Part shown: positions 40,943-48,435 of the stretch, piece after piece
Position numbering within the stretch: position 1 is the first letter of the stretch
How the letters are laid out: the number at the start of each line of letters is the position of its first letter
Assembly (NCBI RefSeq): GCF_026226615.1
Contig: NZ_JAJAPB010000009.1
Location: forward strand, 1 to 64,000
Direction: 5' to 3'
Source: Geovibrio ferrireducens
Lineage (GTDB): Bacteria; Chrysiogenota; Deferribacteres; Deferribacterales; Geovibrionaceae
Length of the DNA stretch: 64,000 nt
Notes under the pieces: generated by a model
The model's input: the letters and a program-made list of their open reading frames with translations, nothing else
Database searches by the model: none
What the model was told of the DNA's origin: nothing
Made by a program: the position numbers and the translations under genes

Positions 40943-41419
40943 TTGAAAACAAGTGCTGCGATACTTAACAAAAATCCCAGATTCGCCGATTTTTCCGCTG
41001 CGGAAATGGAAGACTTTCTGAGTTATTTCACCAAAGAATCATACATTGCCGGAGAGCTTATTCTCAGAGAAGGTGACAAGGGCGATAAATTCTCAATCAT
41101 TGCCGATGGGGAAGTGGGGATCTCCAAGGATGTAAATGAGCAGACGTCCCTTTTCCTCAACAATCTCAAAGCAGGTGACTTTTTCGGGGAGATGGCTATC
41201 CTGACCGGTTACCCGCGCTCCGCAAACGCAAAGGCGCTGACTGCGGTTGCCATCCTCTCCATAACCGGGGAAAGGCTCGATGTGATGAAGAAAGCGCACC
41301 CTGCGATCTTCGGTAAGTTTGTGTGGATAATGGCAAAAACAGTGTCTGAAAGAATGTATAAGCTTGAGGAGAGACTTTCGGGGATTCTCAACGCATCGCT
41401 TTCGGAAAATTTCCTTTAA
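40943..41419 (+). CDS. Cyclic nucleotide-binding domain protein
   Basis: 158 aa starting with TTG, with GAAGG 7 nt upstream. One cNMP-binding domain fills residues 15-130, with phosphate-binding cassette FFGEMAILTGYPRSANAKAL (about 79-98) in which the Arg for the cyclic phosphate is present. The C-terminal helix carries no helix-turn-helix, so it is not a Crp-type regulator. It may act as a stand-alone sensor. Last gene of the thiG unit. Confidence 0.8.
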   Translation: MKTSAAILNKNPRFADFSAAEMEDFLSYFTKESYIAGELILREGDKGDKFSIIADGEVGISKDVNEQTSLFLNNLKAGDFFGEMAILTGYPRSANAKALTAVAILSITGERLDVMKKAHPAIFGKFVWIMAKTVSERMYKLEERLSGILNASLSENFL

Positions 41420-41446
41420 AAATTTACGGACAAAGATAAAATTACG

Positions 41447-41475
41447 TTGACTAGGACGTGAAAATAGTTTAATAA
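41447..41475 (+). promoter_or_regulatory. tRNA promoter
   Basis: TTGACT (41447-41452), 17 nt, TAATAA (41470-41475), ending 16 nt before the tRNA. Confidence 0.55.
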
Positions 41476-41491
41476 ATCAGTCCCGATATAA

Positions 41492-41565
41492 GGCGGTATA
41501 GCTCAGATGGTTAGAGCATGCGGCTCATATCCGCAGTGTCCGGGGTTCAATTCCCTGTACCGCCA
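41492..41565 (+). tRNA. tRNA with CAT anticodon (tRNA-Met, elongator, or tRNA-Ile2)
   Basis: Full cloverleaf: acceptor GGCGGTA/TACCGCC, D arm GCTC...GAGC, anticodon arm TGCGG-CTCATAT-CCGCA with CAT, T arm CGGGG-TTCAATT-CCCTG, discriminator A; CCA is not encoded. The Watson-Crick pair at the acceptor end argues against initiator tRNA. Its last 21 bases recur at 43710-43730, so the gene appears to have served as an integration site. Confidence 0.93.
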
Positions 41566-41566
41566 T
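41546..41566 (+). repeat. Candidate attachment site, tRNA-side copy
   Basis: TTCAATTCCCTGTACCGCCAT plus following (T)AATAT; matches 20 of 21 positions of 43710-43730. The copy lies in the tRNA T arm and 3' acceptor strand, the usual site for tyrosine-recombinase integration. Confidence 0.7.
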
Positions 41567-41580
41567 TAATATGGGTTCTG

Positions 41581-41616
41581 AAGGCTTCTTCGAGAGATCG
41601 AGGAAGCCTTTTTTAT
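41581..41616 (+). terminator. Rho-independent terminator after the tRNA
   Basis: AAGGCTTCTTCGA, loop GAGA, TCGAGGAAGCCTT followed by TTTTTAT; 12 of 13 stem pairs match. Confidence 0.85.
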
Positions 41617-41766
41617 TTGGCAGGTTCATGTTGTTTTTGTTATGCCTGCTTCTAAGCCGACGTTTTCAAATCCATATAAGCCTTACAGTACAATATGTTA
41701 GAGCATTTAATCAACTATGCAAAATACCAAGCGATGTGCGTCATGGTTAATTCCCAAGGCATAAAC

Positions 41767-41809
41767 ATAATATTTTTATATTATATTGCAAAAATATTAT
41801 AATATTTTT
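41767..41809. promoter_or_regulatory. AT-rich palindromes upstream of the DUF4143 ATPase
   Basis: A perfect 20-bp palindrome AAAAATATTATAATATTTTT occupies 41790-41809; a third half-site TAATATTTTT lies at 41768-41777, inverted relative to the middle one. It ends 36 nt before the ATG, so an operator is possible. The rest of 41617-41766 shows no gene. Confidence 0.45.
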
Positions 41810-41845
41810 CTGTTTTGATGCTATTATATTATAAAAGGTGATGGC

Positions 41846-42976
41846 ATGATAAAAAGGAAGCTCACGGAAGCAATACGCAAAAGGCTGAACGGCAAAAAGG
41901 CACTGATAGTTTATGGTGCAAGGCAGACAGGCAAAACCACTCTGATAAAATATATACTGCCTGAAATATCTGATAATGTCCTTTATCTTAATGGTGATGA
42001 TTCTGATGTGAGAGAACTTTTCAGCTCTTATTCATCCACACAACTGAGGGCTATTATAGGAAAAAACGACACTGTTTTCATTGACGAGGCCCAAAGGGTG
42101 AAGGAAATAGGGGTCATCATCAAGATCATCGTAGATAACTTTCCGGAAATCAAAGTCATTGCCACCGATTCATCATCTTTTGAGTTATTGAGCAATATCA
42201 GCGAACCGCTTACAGGCAGAAAATATGAATTTCTGCTGTATCCTCTGTCCTTTGGCGAAATGGCTGAACATCACGGCCTGTTGGATGAATCGAGGCTTCT
42301 GGAACACAGGCTCCTATACGGCTATTACCCTGAGATAGTGACAAGCATCGGCGAAGAGAGGGAGCTTCTTAAACTGCTTGCCGACAGCTATCTGTATAAA
42401 GATTTGCTTAAACTGGAGAGCATCGCAAAGCCGGCTTTACTGGAAAAGATTGTCAAAGCTCTTGCCCTGCAGGTTGGCAGTGAGGTTTCTTTTAATGAAA
42501 TTTCTCAGCTTGTGGGGGCGAACAACGCAACAGTGGAAAAATATATCACATTGCTGGAGCAGGCTTTTGTTATTTTTCAGCTTCCTGCTTTCAGCCGTAA
42601 TGTCAGAAATGAAATCAAGAAAGGCAAAAAGATATATTTCTATGATAACGGGATAAGAAACGCCGTCATAAACAACTTTACACCTATTGAATCCAGAGCC
42701 GACAAAGGGGCATTGTGGGAAAACTTTCTGATATGCGAGCGCATGAAAAGAAACGCTTATAACGGCATTTCTGCAAAAACATATTTCTGGAGAACAACGC
42801 AGCATCAGGAGATTGACTACATCGAAGAGATCGACGGCGCTTTATATGCTTATGAGTTCAAATACAGCGAAACAGCAAAGGCAAGACTGCCGCTTACATT
42901 TTCCAAAGCATATCCTGACAGCAGTTTCCGGTTGATTAACAGACAGAATTACAAGGATTTCTTAATACAGACCTAA
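41846..42976 (+). CDS. AAA-type ATPase with DUF4143 C-terminal domain
   Basis: 376 aa. Walker A GARQTGKT (residues 24-31), Walker B TVFIDEAQRV (about 73-82), then a helical/winged-helix middle (QVGSEVSFNEISQLVGANNA, about 212-231) and a C-terminal nuclease-like fold with EIDYIEEIDG and AYEFKY (an E-x-K-like pair, about 325-343). This ATPase group is widespread as solitary genes; biological role is unsettled. It lies inside the tRNA-bounded islet beside a toxin-antitoxin pair. Confidence 0.82.
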   Translation: MIKRKLTEAIRKRLNGKKALIVYGARQTGKTTLIKYILPEISDNVLYLNGDDSDVRELFSSYSSTQLRAIIGKNDTVFIDEAQRVKEIGVIIKIIVDNFPEIKVIATDSSSFELLSNISEPLTGRKYEFLLYPLSFGEMAEHHGLLDESRLLEHRLLYGYYPEIVTSIGEERELLKLLADSYLYKDLLKLESIAKPALLEKIVKALALQVGSEVSFNEISQLVGANNATVEKYITLLEQAFVIFQLPAFSRNVRNEIKKGKKIYFYDNGIRNAVINNFTPIESRADKGALWENFLICERMKRNAYNGISAKTYFWRTTQHQEIDYIEEIDGALYAYEFKYSETAKARLPLTFSKAYPDSSFRLINRQNYKDFLIQT

Positions 42977-43012
42977 GTGCTTTTCAGCCCTTTCCGGAGC
43001 AGGAAAGGGTTA

Positions 43013-43324
43013 TCAGGCGGATAAGGTCTGAACACGGCTCAGGTCAGTTGTCTGCTCAGCCTTCCATAAATCATAAGCCTGCTGCATATTCAGCCAGCTT
43101 TGAGGTGTAGTGCCAAAAAATTTACTCAGTTTCAGAGCTATTTCAGGGCTTATGCCTCTGCGTTTATTGCATATCTGATTAATGGTTCTGAAAGACACAC
43201 CAAGAGAAGCTGCCAGGCTGCTCTGCGTGAGCCCGTGCATTTCTTCAATAATTTCAGAAAGATACTCTCCCGGATGTTCGGGCTGGCGCTCCGCCTTTCT
43301 ATACATATCTCTCTGGATAGCCAT
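43013..43324 (-). CDS. higA: HigA-family antitoxin
   Basis: 103 aa. Xre-type helix-turn-helix LTQSSLAASLGVSFRTINQI (about residues 32-51), with the HPGEYLSEIIEE lead-in characteristic of HigA (VapI-like). Probably neutralises the toxin and represses at the palindrome 43628-43646. Follows the toxin gene after a 12-nt gap, the higB-higA order. Confidence 0.88.
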   Translation of the reverse strand: MAIQRDMYRKAERQPEHPGEYLSEIIEEMHGLTQSSLAASLGVSFRTINQICNKRRGISPEIALKLSKFFGTTPQSWLNMQQAYDLWKAEQTTDLSRVQTLSA

Positions 43325-43336
43325 AATATCCTCCTT

Positions 43337-43618
43337 TCAGTGGTAATCGACTATTTCAACATCAAAGGCATCACTCTCGTCAAATCTGAAAATTATGCGC
43401 CATTGCATATTGATGCTGATACTCCAGAATCCCTCTAAACTGCCGGAAAGCTTATGCAATCGGTGGCTTGGCGGCAGCCGGAGAAAATCTGTCGTGTCAG
43501 CGGCGTTTATCCTGTCCAGTATCTTTGCTGCTCTGGACAAAATATCTGACGGTAGCTTCTTGCTTTTTCCGTCATAAAATACATTCTCAGTTTCTTTATC
43601 GCCGAAAGACTTGATCAT
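43337..43618 (-). CDS. higB: HigB/RelE-family ribonuclease toxin
   Basis: 93 aa: MIKSFGDKETENVFYDGKSK opening, KILDRINAADTTDFLRLPPS and SGSLEGFWSISINMQWRIIF, all family-typical of HigB mRNA interferases that cut at the ribosome. C-terminal basic and acidic residues near EIVDYH complete the fold. Transcribed before higA. Confidence 0.88.
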   Translation of the reverse strand: MIKSFGDKETENVFYDGKSKKLPSDILSRAAKILDRINAADTTDFLRLPPSHRLHKLSGSLEGFWSISINMQWRIIFRFDESDAFDVEIVDYH

Positions 43619-43627
43619 TTAATAAAC

Positions 43628-43646
43628 TATAACCTATATGGTTATA
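43628..43646 (-). promoter_or_regulatory. higBA operator palindrome
   Basis: TATAACC (43628-43634), TATAT, GGTTATA (43640-43646); perfect inverted repeat 10 nt upstream of the toxin start, as expected for HigA autorepression. Confidence 0.65.
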
Positions 43647-43709
43647 AGTCAATGTTTTTGAAAACAAATAAATATTATTGATTTCTTGTTTAACTAAATT
43701 TGACTTAAA

Positions 43710-43730
43710 TTCAATCCCCTGTACCGCCAT
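43710..43730 (+). repeat. Candidate attachment site, distal copy
   Basis: TTCAATCCCCTGTACCGCCAT followed by AATAT. Differs from the tRNA 3' end (41546-41566) at one position. It lacks the rest of a tRNA, so it is a fragment, and it closes a 2.1-kb segment. Confidence 0.7.
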
Positions 43731-43875
43731 AATATCAAAGCCCAGTGCGAGTTTTCCCCGCAGGGTTTTGATTGTGCTGAAAACCTTCCTGACTTTGCAT
43801 ATCATAAGAATGTTGCACAAATGCAATTAGCATGTCATCTTTGAACCATTCCAAATTGTCTAAAGGAGCCGCAAT

Positions 43876-44445
43876 ATGAAACAGGATGTAAAGTCCACAA
43901 GACGAACTCTTTTAAGGTTCACAGCAGCGGCAGGGATGTTTGCTGTGCTGGGCATGGCTCCGTCTGTTTATTCCGCAGAAGCTCCCTCTGTTGATGCTGC
44001 GAAAAAGTCAGAATGTAAATCCGGCGATTGCCCTGACGTTCAGCTTATGCCCGGCGGTCGGGCCACTTACGACAGCACAAACGATATACTTACCTTTATC
44101 GAGGATAATCTCACAATACATTTTGAAAAGCACAACAGCAAAGCAGCAAATCACCCGATAAAAACCGGCAAAGGGTTTTTCATATTCTATGACGGACTGT
44201 CTTACAGTGCTATGCCGGACATGAATATTAGCGTGTTCAAAGATGGAAACAGAATTTTTGAAAAAGCAGGGGCCAACTTTATCGCTAAATCAACAGGTGA
44301 GCTTCCTGACAATCTCATACTCTCATTCGGAGATGTTTCTTTCGATTTCGGGAAATACATAGTAACCATGAAAAGAAAAGATTCACAAACTACTGCTAAA
44401 CAACTTTTCTTTAACAGTAACGATAATACTTTTATTAAAGAGTAA
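43876..44445 (+). CDS. Tat-exported protein of unknown function
   Basis: 189 aa. Twin-arginine signal STRRTLLRF (residues 7-15), hydrophobic stretch to about residue 30, cleavage near YSAEA. The mature part has a Cys pair (CKSGDC, about 47-52) and a beta-rich body with the phrases GGRATYDSTNDILTFIEDN and VSFDFGKYIV. No family recognised. Tat export implies a folded or cofactor-bound state; the adjoining ferredoxin fragment suggests an Fe-S partner. GGAGC lies 10 nt before the ATG. Confidence 0.65.
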   Translation: MKQDVKSTRRTLLRFTAAAGMFAVLGMAPSVYSAEAPSVDAAKKSECKSGDCPDVQLMPGGRATYDSTNDILTFIEDNLTIHFEKHNSKAANHPIKTGKGFFIFYDGLSYSAMPDMNISVFKDGNRIFEKAGANFIAKSTGELPDNLILSFGDVSFDFGKYIVTMKRKDSQTTAKQLFFNSNDNTFIKE

Positions 44446-44463
44446 AGGCGGTCTTATGGCAAA

Positions 44464-44556
44464 GTGAATAGCGCACCTAATGTTATATTGTGCATTTGCT
44501 GCGAAGCATGTGAAGAAGTCTGCCCAACCAACGCAATCGGCGTTAACTGTGCTTAA
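44464..44556 (+). pseudogene. Small 4Fe-4S ferredoxin motif, short ORF or fragment
   Basis: Read from GTG 44464 it encodes 30 residues, NVILCICCEACEEVCPTNAI near the middle, a complete CxxCxxCxxxCP cluster motif. A ribosome site AGGCGG sits 8 nt before an ATG at 44456 in another frame (ATG GCA AAG TGA), which would join the motif if one or two bases shifted. Either a frameshifted remnant of a small ferredoxin partner of the preceding gene, or a tiny protein with a GTG start. Confidence 0.45.
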
Positions 44557-44715
44557 CTTATTTTATAAATGGCTCACTGTTGGCTTATAATCAGCAGTGA
44601 ATCTTTGTATTCCCTGCCTTTCTAATAATTTTCCATCCCACGCACGATTGTTCTGGAAAGTTTATCCTTTAGATGTCATATTTATTATTACACAATTTTT
44701 ATCCGGGGATTAACC

Positions 44716-45087
44716 ATGTACAAAAAGAAACAGGAACGCCGCAGACACAAACGGTACAGTGGTGTGCCTCTCAAGCTTTATTTGAAGAAGGACGGGGAAT
44801 ATACCCTTGTGGAGCTTGTCGATGTCAGTATAGGCGGGTTTCTCTCCAACACTGGCATATCATTTGAAATATATGACGATTACGAAGCGAAAATACAGTT
44901 CCCCAATCACGGCGTGAAGGATGTTGTCCATGCTCACGCTGTCGTCTGGCGTATTGAGGCGAACAAGGACGAACTCAGCGCAAAGAAGCGCTTCGTTGCG
45001 TTCCAGTTCACCAAAATTTCCGATGTGGACAAGCATCTTATCAATGAATTTCTCAGGCACTATGAGGAGAATGTTCCGTATAAATAA
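44716..45087 (+). CDS. PilZ-domain c-di-GMP effector
   Basis: 123 aa, one PilZ domain: c-di-GMP motifs RRRHKRY (RxxxR type, residues 8-14) and DVSIGGF (D/NxSxxG, about 36-42). The protein is otherwise the short single-domain form. GGGGA precedes the ATG. The window encodes two GGDEF proteins that could supply the ligand. Target unknown; flagellar brake-like action is possible given flgFGA downstream. Confidence 0.88.
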   Translation: MYKKKQERRRHKRYSGVPLKLYLKKDGEYTLVELVDVSIGGFLSNTGISFEIYDDYEAKIQFPNHGVKDVVHAHAVVWRIEANKDELSAKKRFVAFQFTKISDVDKHLINEFLRHYEENVPYK

Positions 45088-45111
45088 AAGACAGAGACAG
45101 CCATTCCTGCC

Positions 45112-45933
45112 TCAGAATTCCGGTCTATTTATCCTGAAATCGTCCCTCTGAACGCCTCTGGGATATTTGTACTTCGCCTTGCCGAAAAGAAGTGCGTAGG
45201 GCGCTTCGTGCCCGGACGGAATCCCAAGAACATCCTTTATCTCCGGCATAAACTCAAACATAAATGCAAGAAACCCCAGCCAGACAGTGCCCACCTTGAG
45301 GCTGTAGGCATAAAGTTCAAAATAGCTGAGTGCGATGTAGCAGTCTGCTGCGGGGGTTCCCTCCCCTTTGGGCGCGGAAGCCACTATAAGGTGCGGTGCA
45401 CCGCGGAAAATAATATCCCTCCCGCTTTTGTACCTCCGGAGAAGAGTTGCATAAAACCTGAATTCATCCGGCAGAGTGCCTTCCTCGACCCTCTTCTCAA
45501 GAAGAGCGTATGCCTTATCGACAAATTTTTCCATATCAGCGCGGTTGTCTATTATGGTGAAAGTGAGCTCCCGCCTGTTCTCTCCTGTGGGGCAGTTCGC
45601 CGTAACACAGAGCAGCGAGCGGATCGTCTCAAACTCCACATCATTCTTTTTGAAATGCCTTACGGAGCGTCTGTTGCGGATAAGTGCCTCTGTCTGCCTT
45701 GCTGTTGGCATATCAGAAGCGGGCATGCTGTCCTCCGGTTTTTTGCCGAGGATCGAAAGAGCAGCATCAGGACAGATAGCCAGACAGTGCTGACACCGGA
45801 TACAGACCTCCTCTTTCTCCTCCGCGATGAGGGGAAAACCTTCACCGTCCTTCTCTATAACCCCCACAGGACAGTCCTCCATGCAGAGTGAACACCTGCG
45901 GCATTTCTTGCGGTCTATAGTGAATTCGAGCAT
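45112..45933 (-). CDS. Nitroreductase-family protein with N-terminal 2[4Fe-4S] ferredoxin
   Basis: 273 aa. Two cluster motifs: CRRCSLCMEDCP (residues 11-22) and CIRCQHCLAICP (44-55), followed by the nitroreductase fold beginning ETLIRNRRSVRHFKKNDVEF. FMN-binding features include RRSVRHF and the segment GFLAFMFEFMPEIKDVLGIP. Proteins of this layout are Fe-S flavoenzymes of unknown physiological substrate, frequent in anaerobes. Divergent from the lipoprotein-flg unit. Confidence 0.85.
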   Translation of the reverse strand: MLEFTIDRKKCRRCSLCMEDCPVGVIEKDGEGFPLIAEEKEEVCIRCQHCLAICPDAALSILGKKPEDSMPASDMPTARQTEALIRNRRSVRHFKKNDVEFETIRSLLCVTANCPTGENRRELTFTIIDNRADMEKFVDKAYALLEKRVEEGTLPDEFRFYATLLRRYKSGRDIIFRGAPHLIVASAPKGEGTPAADCYIALSYFELYAYSLKVGTVWLGFLAFMFEFMPEIKDVLGIPSGHEAPYALLFGKAKYKYPRGVQRDDFRINRPEF

Positions 45934-45955
45934 AAATCACCTCATTAACAGGATA

Positions 45956-45972
45956 TTGGCATGTTTCTTGAT
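45956..45972 (+). promoter_or_regulatory. Sigma-54-like site upstream of the flg cluster
   Basis: TTGGCATGTTTCTTGAT resembles TTGGCAC-N5-TTGCA with the GG conserved and the -12 GC degraded to GA. 24 nt upstream of the lipoprotein ATG, a short leader. Rod genes are sigma-54 dependent in several Gram-negatives; here the match is partial. Confidence 0.3.
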
Positions 45973-45996
45973 TATAACTCAGTAACGGAGGACAGG

Positions 45997-46851
45997 ATGA
46001 AGAAAATATTTCCCCTGCTGCTTGCACTCGCCTTATTTACCGGATGTTCGTCAAAACTGACAAACCCCGGCAAGCTGGCCTCAAGCATAGACGATACGCT
46101 GACAGAGGTCATAGAACTCACAACCCGTCTGGATTCAGGCGTTCTGTTTGTTCTTTTAAGCCTTGAGGCAAATTCGAACATATCCTCCCTTATTTTTGAC
46201 AAAACAAAGGAAAAGGTCACGACATTCTACGCGCAGGCCTATGAAACTCTGCCCATAGGAAAGACATACTACATCCTCCCCGCCAGAATCACAAGGGAAG
46301 GAAAGACATATTACGATGAAGAAACCGGAAGGATGATGCGGAACTATTTTCAGCTTTCCAAACTGGGCAGAGTCACTGACAAGATTCAGCAGGCGGACTA
46401 CATAATCGTTTCCCGCATTAACGAAGGTGTACAGAGAAGCTATGACAAAAACTCCAGCACAGTTGTGCTGAGCATAATGACAAAAAGTGATATACCTGTT
46501 TTCTCCAGCGTGATCACCCTTGAAAGCAAAGCAGATATAAACTTCTGGTATTACCCGACAAAAAACGCCATCCCCTCCAGCACCCTTTCCATGAAGGCGA
46601 TGGGACAGATGTTCGCAGTTGCTCTTCCAAGAGCCTACGGCATTCCCGTAACCAAGATGGAAAAGTTTGAAAAACGCATGGAGGAGCGCGCCGAAGCAAA
46701 AAAAGCGCAGAAAGAAGCGGATGCAGAGCAGCAGGAAATACGCGGACTTGAAGAAAAAAGAGACACCGCAAAAAAAGAAGCCCAGTGGCAGAAGGAATTT
46801 GATGAATACCTCAAAAGTCTTGATAACGATACATCCTCAGAGGGGGAATAG
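45997..46851 (+). CDS. Lipoprotein co-transcribed with flgFGA
   Basis: 284 aa from ATG 45997 (MKKIFPLLLALALFTGCSSK), giving lipobox LFTGC. An earlier in-frame ATG would place the lipobox too far in. The middle (QQADYIIVSRINEGVQRSYD, then strands to ADINFWYYPTK) has a FlgO/LpoB-like flavour; the last 60 residues form a charged coiled coil (KRMEERAEAKKAQKEADAEQ). It ends 3 nt before flgF, so translation is likely coupled. Not a standard flagellar gene; possible outer-membrane or ring-associated component. Confidence 0.65.
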   Translation: MKKIFPLLLALALFTGCSSKLTNPGKLASSIDDTLTEVIELTTRLDSGVLFVLLSLEANSNISSLIFDKTKEKVTTFYAQAYETLPIGKTYYILPARITREGKTYYDEETGRMMRNYFQLSKLGRVTDKIQQADYIIVSRINEGVQRSYDKNSSTVVLSIMTKSDIPVFSSVITLESKADINFWYYPTKNAIPSSTLSMKAMGQMFAVALPRAYGIPVTKMEKFEKRMEERAEAKKAQKEADAEQQEIRGLEEKRDTAKKEAQWQKEFDEYLKSLDNDTSSEGE

Positions 46852-46854
46852 CAC

Positions 46855-47619
46855 ATGCTGAACGGACTTTATGTCGCCACCAGCGGCCTTATGATGCAGA
46901 GCAGGCGGGTGGAGAACATCGCCAACAACTTAGCCAATGTAAATACCACGGGCTATAAAAAGGACGTGCCTGTATTCACGGAATACTTCCCCACGGAAAA
47001 AGAGTTTCCCCAGAACTTCATACGCACAACAGACTACAACAAGGCTATGAACTCCACTGTGAAGATGTCTGAGAACAAGACAGATTTCTCCATCGGCTAC
47101 CTGCGGGAAACAGGCAACAAGCTTGACTTCGCCCTGACAAACCCGAACACCTTTTTCACTGTGGACACTCCGTACGGCATACGCTACACCCGCGACGGTT
47201 CCTTCACCGTGAACGAAAACAATGAGCTCGTAACAGCGGAGGGCTACCCCGTGCTCTCCAATATAGATGATGACAACCCTCAGCCCATAGTGCTGCCTCA
47301 GAACTATACTGTGAGCGAAACAGGCACAATCCTTGTGGACGGCGCGGCTATGGATCAGCTTGGCATAGCCTATTTCGAGAGTACTGACAACCTCCAGAAA
47401 GTAGGTCATAACCTTTACGCCGCTGTGGACGCCATACCCACACAGGCGGAAAACCCCGGAGTTACAGCAGGGTACATAGAAGGGAGTAATGTCAACGCCG
47501 TGATGGAGATGGTACGGATGATCGATGCCATGCGCGGTTTTGAGACCTACCAGAAAGTAATACAGAGCATAGATTCAATAAACGGAACAGCAATCAACAC
47601 CGTCGGCAAATCGGTGTAA
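46855..47619 (+). CDS. flgF: Flagellar proximal rod protein FlgF
   Basis: 254 aa. N-terminal rod motif MLNGLYVATSGLMMQSRRVE then NIANNLANVNTTGYKKD, C-terminal EGSNVNAVMEMVRMIDAMRGFETYQKVIQSID. These ends form the D0 coiled coil. Length fits FlgF rather than FlgG, which follows directly. Forms the rod between MS-ring and distal rod, exported by the flagellar type III apparatus. Confidence 0.92.
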   Translation: MLNGLYVATSGLMMQSRRVENIANNLANVNTTGYKKDVPVFTEYFPTEKEFPQNFIRTTDYNKAMNSTVKMSENKTDFSIGYLRETGNKLDFALTNPNTFFTVDTPYGIRYTRDGSFTVNENNELVTAEGYPVLSNIDDDNPQPIVLPQNYTVSETGTILVDGAAMDQLGIAYFESTDNLQKVGHNLYAAVDAIPTQAENPGVTAGYIEGSNVNAVMEMVRMIDAMRGFETYQKVIQSIDSINGTAINTVGKSV

Positions 47620-47631
47620 GGAGCATATAAC

Positions 47632-48420
47632 ATGATGCGGACTCTCTGGACAGCCGCCACAGGCATGACTGCTCAGCAGACAAATGTGGACACAATCGCC
47701 AACAACCTTTCAAACGTTAACAACGTGGGTTTCAAGAAATCCAGAGTGCTGTTTGACGACCTTATGTATCAGGAGGTCAGGCGCGCCGGAGCAATAACAG
47801 CAGCAGGGCTTGAACACCCCACGGGTATAGAAATAGGTCTTGGTACAAAAGTTACCGCCATACAGAAAATACACTCACAGGGTTCGTTCCAGTACACCGG
47901 GAACAACATGGATGTGGCTATAGAAGGGGACGGGTATTTTCAGATAGCCCTGCCCGACGGAAACATAGCCTACACCCGTTCCGGAGCCTTCCAGATAGAC
48001 GGGAACGGCAACATCACCACCCCCAACGGCTATCTTCTGGAACCTGCGATTGTTGTACCTGAGGATTCCACAGAAATATCATTTGCGGAAGACGGTACAG
48101 TGAGCGTTGTTCTTCCGGGGGATGAAGAGCCGACTGAGATAGGAGCCATTGAGCTTGCCCGCTTCATAAACCCCTCCGGACTCCATGCGATGGGAAAAAA
48201 CCTTTACCTGGTAACAGGCTCCAGCGGTGATCCGCAGGTGGGCGTGCCCGGTGAGGACGGTTTCGGCGTTCTCGCTCAGAACATTCTGGAAATGAGCAAC
48301 GTGAGCCTTGTGGAAGAGATGGTGGCGATGATCACCGGACAGAGGGCATATGAAATAAACTCAAAAGCGGTTCAGACCGGAGATGATATGCTCCAGGTAG
48401 TCAACAACCTTAAACGTTAG
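47632..48420 (+). CDS. flgG: Flagellar distal rod protein FlgG
   Basis: 262 aa, the usual FlgG length. N-terminus MMRTLWTAATGMTAQQTNVD with TIANNLSNVNNVGFKKSRVLF, middle FQYTGNNMDVAIEGDGYFQI, and C-terminus EMSNVSLVEEMVAMITGQRAYEINSKAVQTGDDMLQ. FlgG length specification depends on the number of subunits; nothing unusual here. 12 nt after flgF. Confidence 0.95.
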   Translation: MMRTLWTAATGMTAQQTNVDTIANNLSNVNNVGFKKSRVLFDDLMYQEVRRAGAITAAGLEHPTGIEIGLGTKVTAIQKIHSQGSFQYTGNNMDVAIEGDGYFQIALPDGNIAYTRSGAFQIDGNGNITTPNGYLLEPAIVVPEDSTEISFAEDGTVSVVLPGDEEPTEIGAIELARFINPSGLHAMGKNLYLVTGSSGDPQVGVPGEDGFGVLAQNILEMSNVSLVEEMVAMITGQRAYEINSKAVQTGDDMLQVVNNLKR

Positions 48421-48435
48421 TAAGCGGAGTATGAT

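Noticed and set aside
43640-43730. Second tRNA gene
   Set aside because: Only the T-arm/acceptor 3' part is present; no anticodon arm or D arm. Treated as an attachment-site copy.
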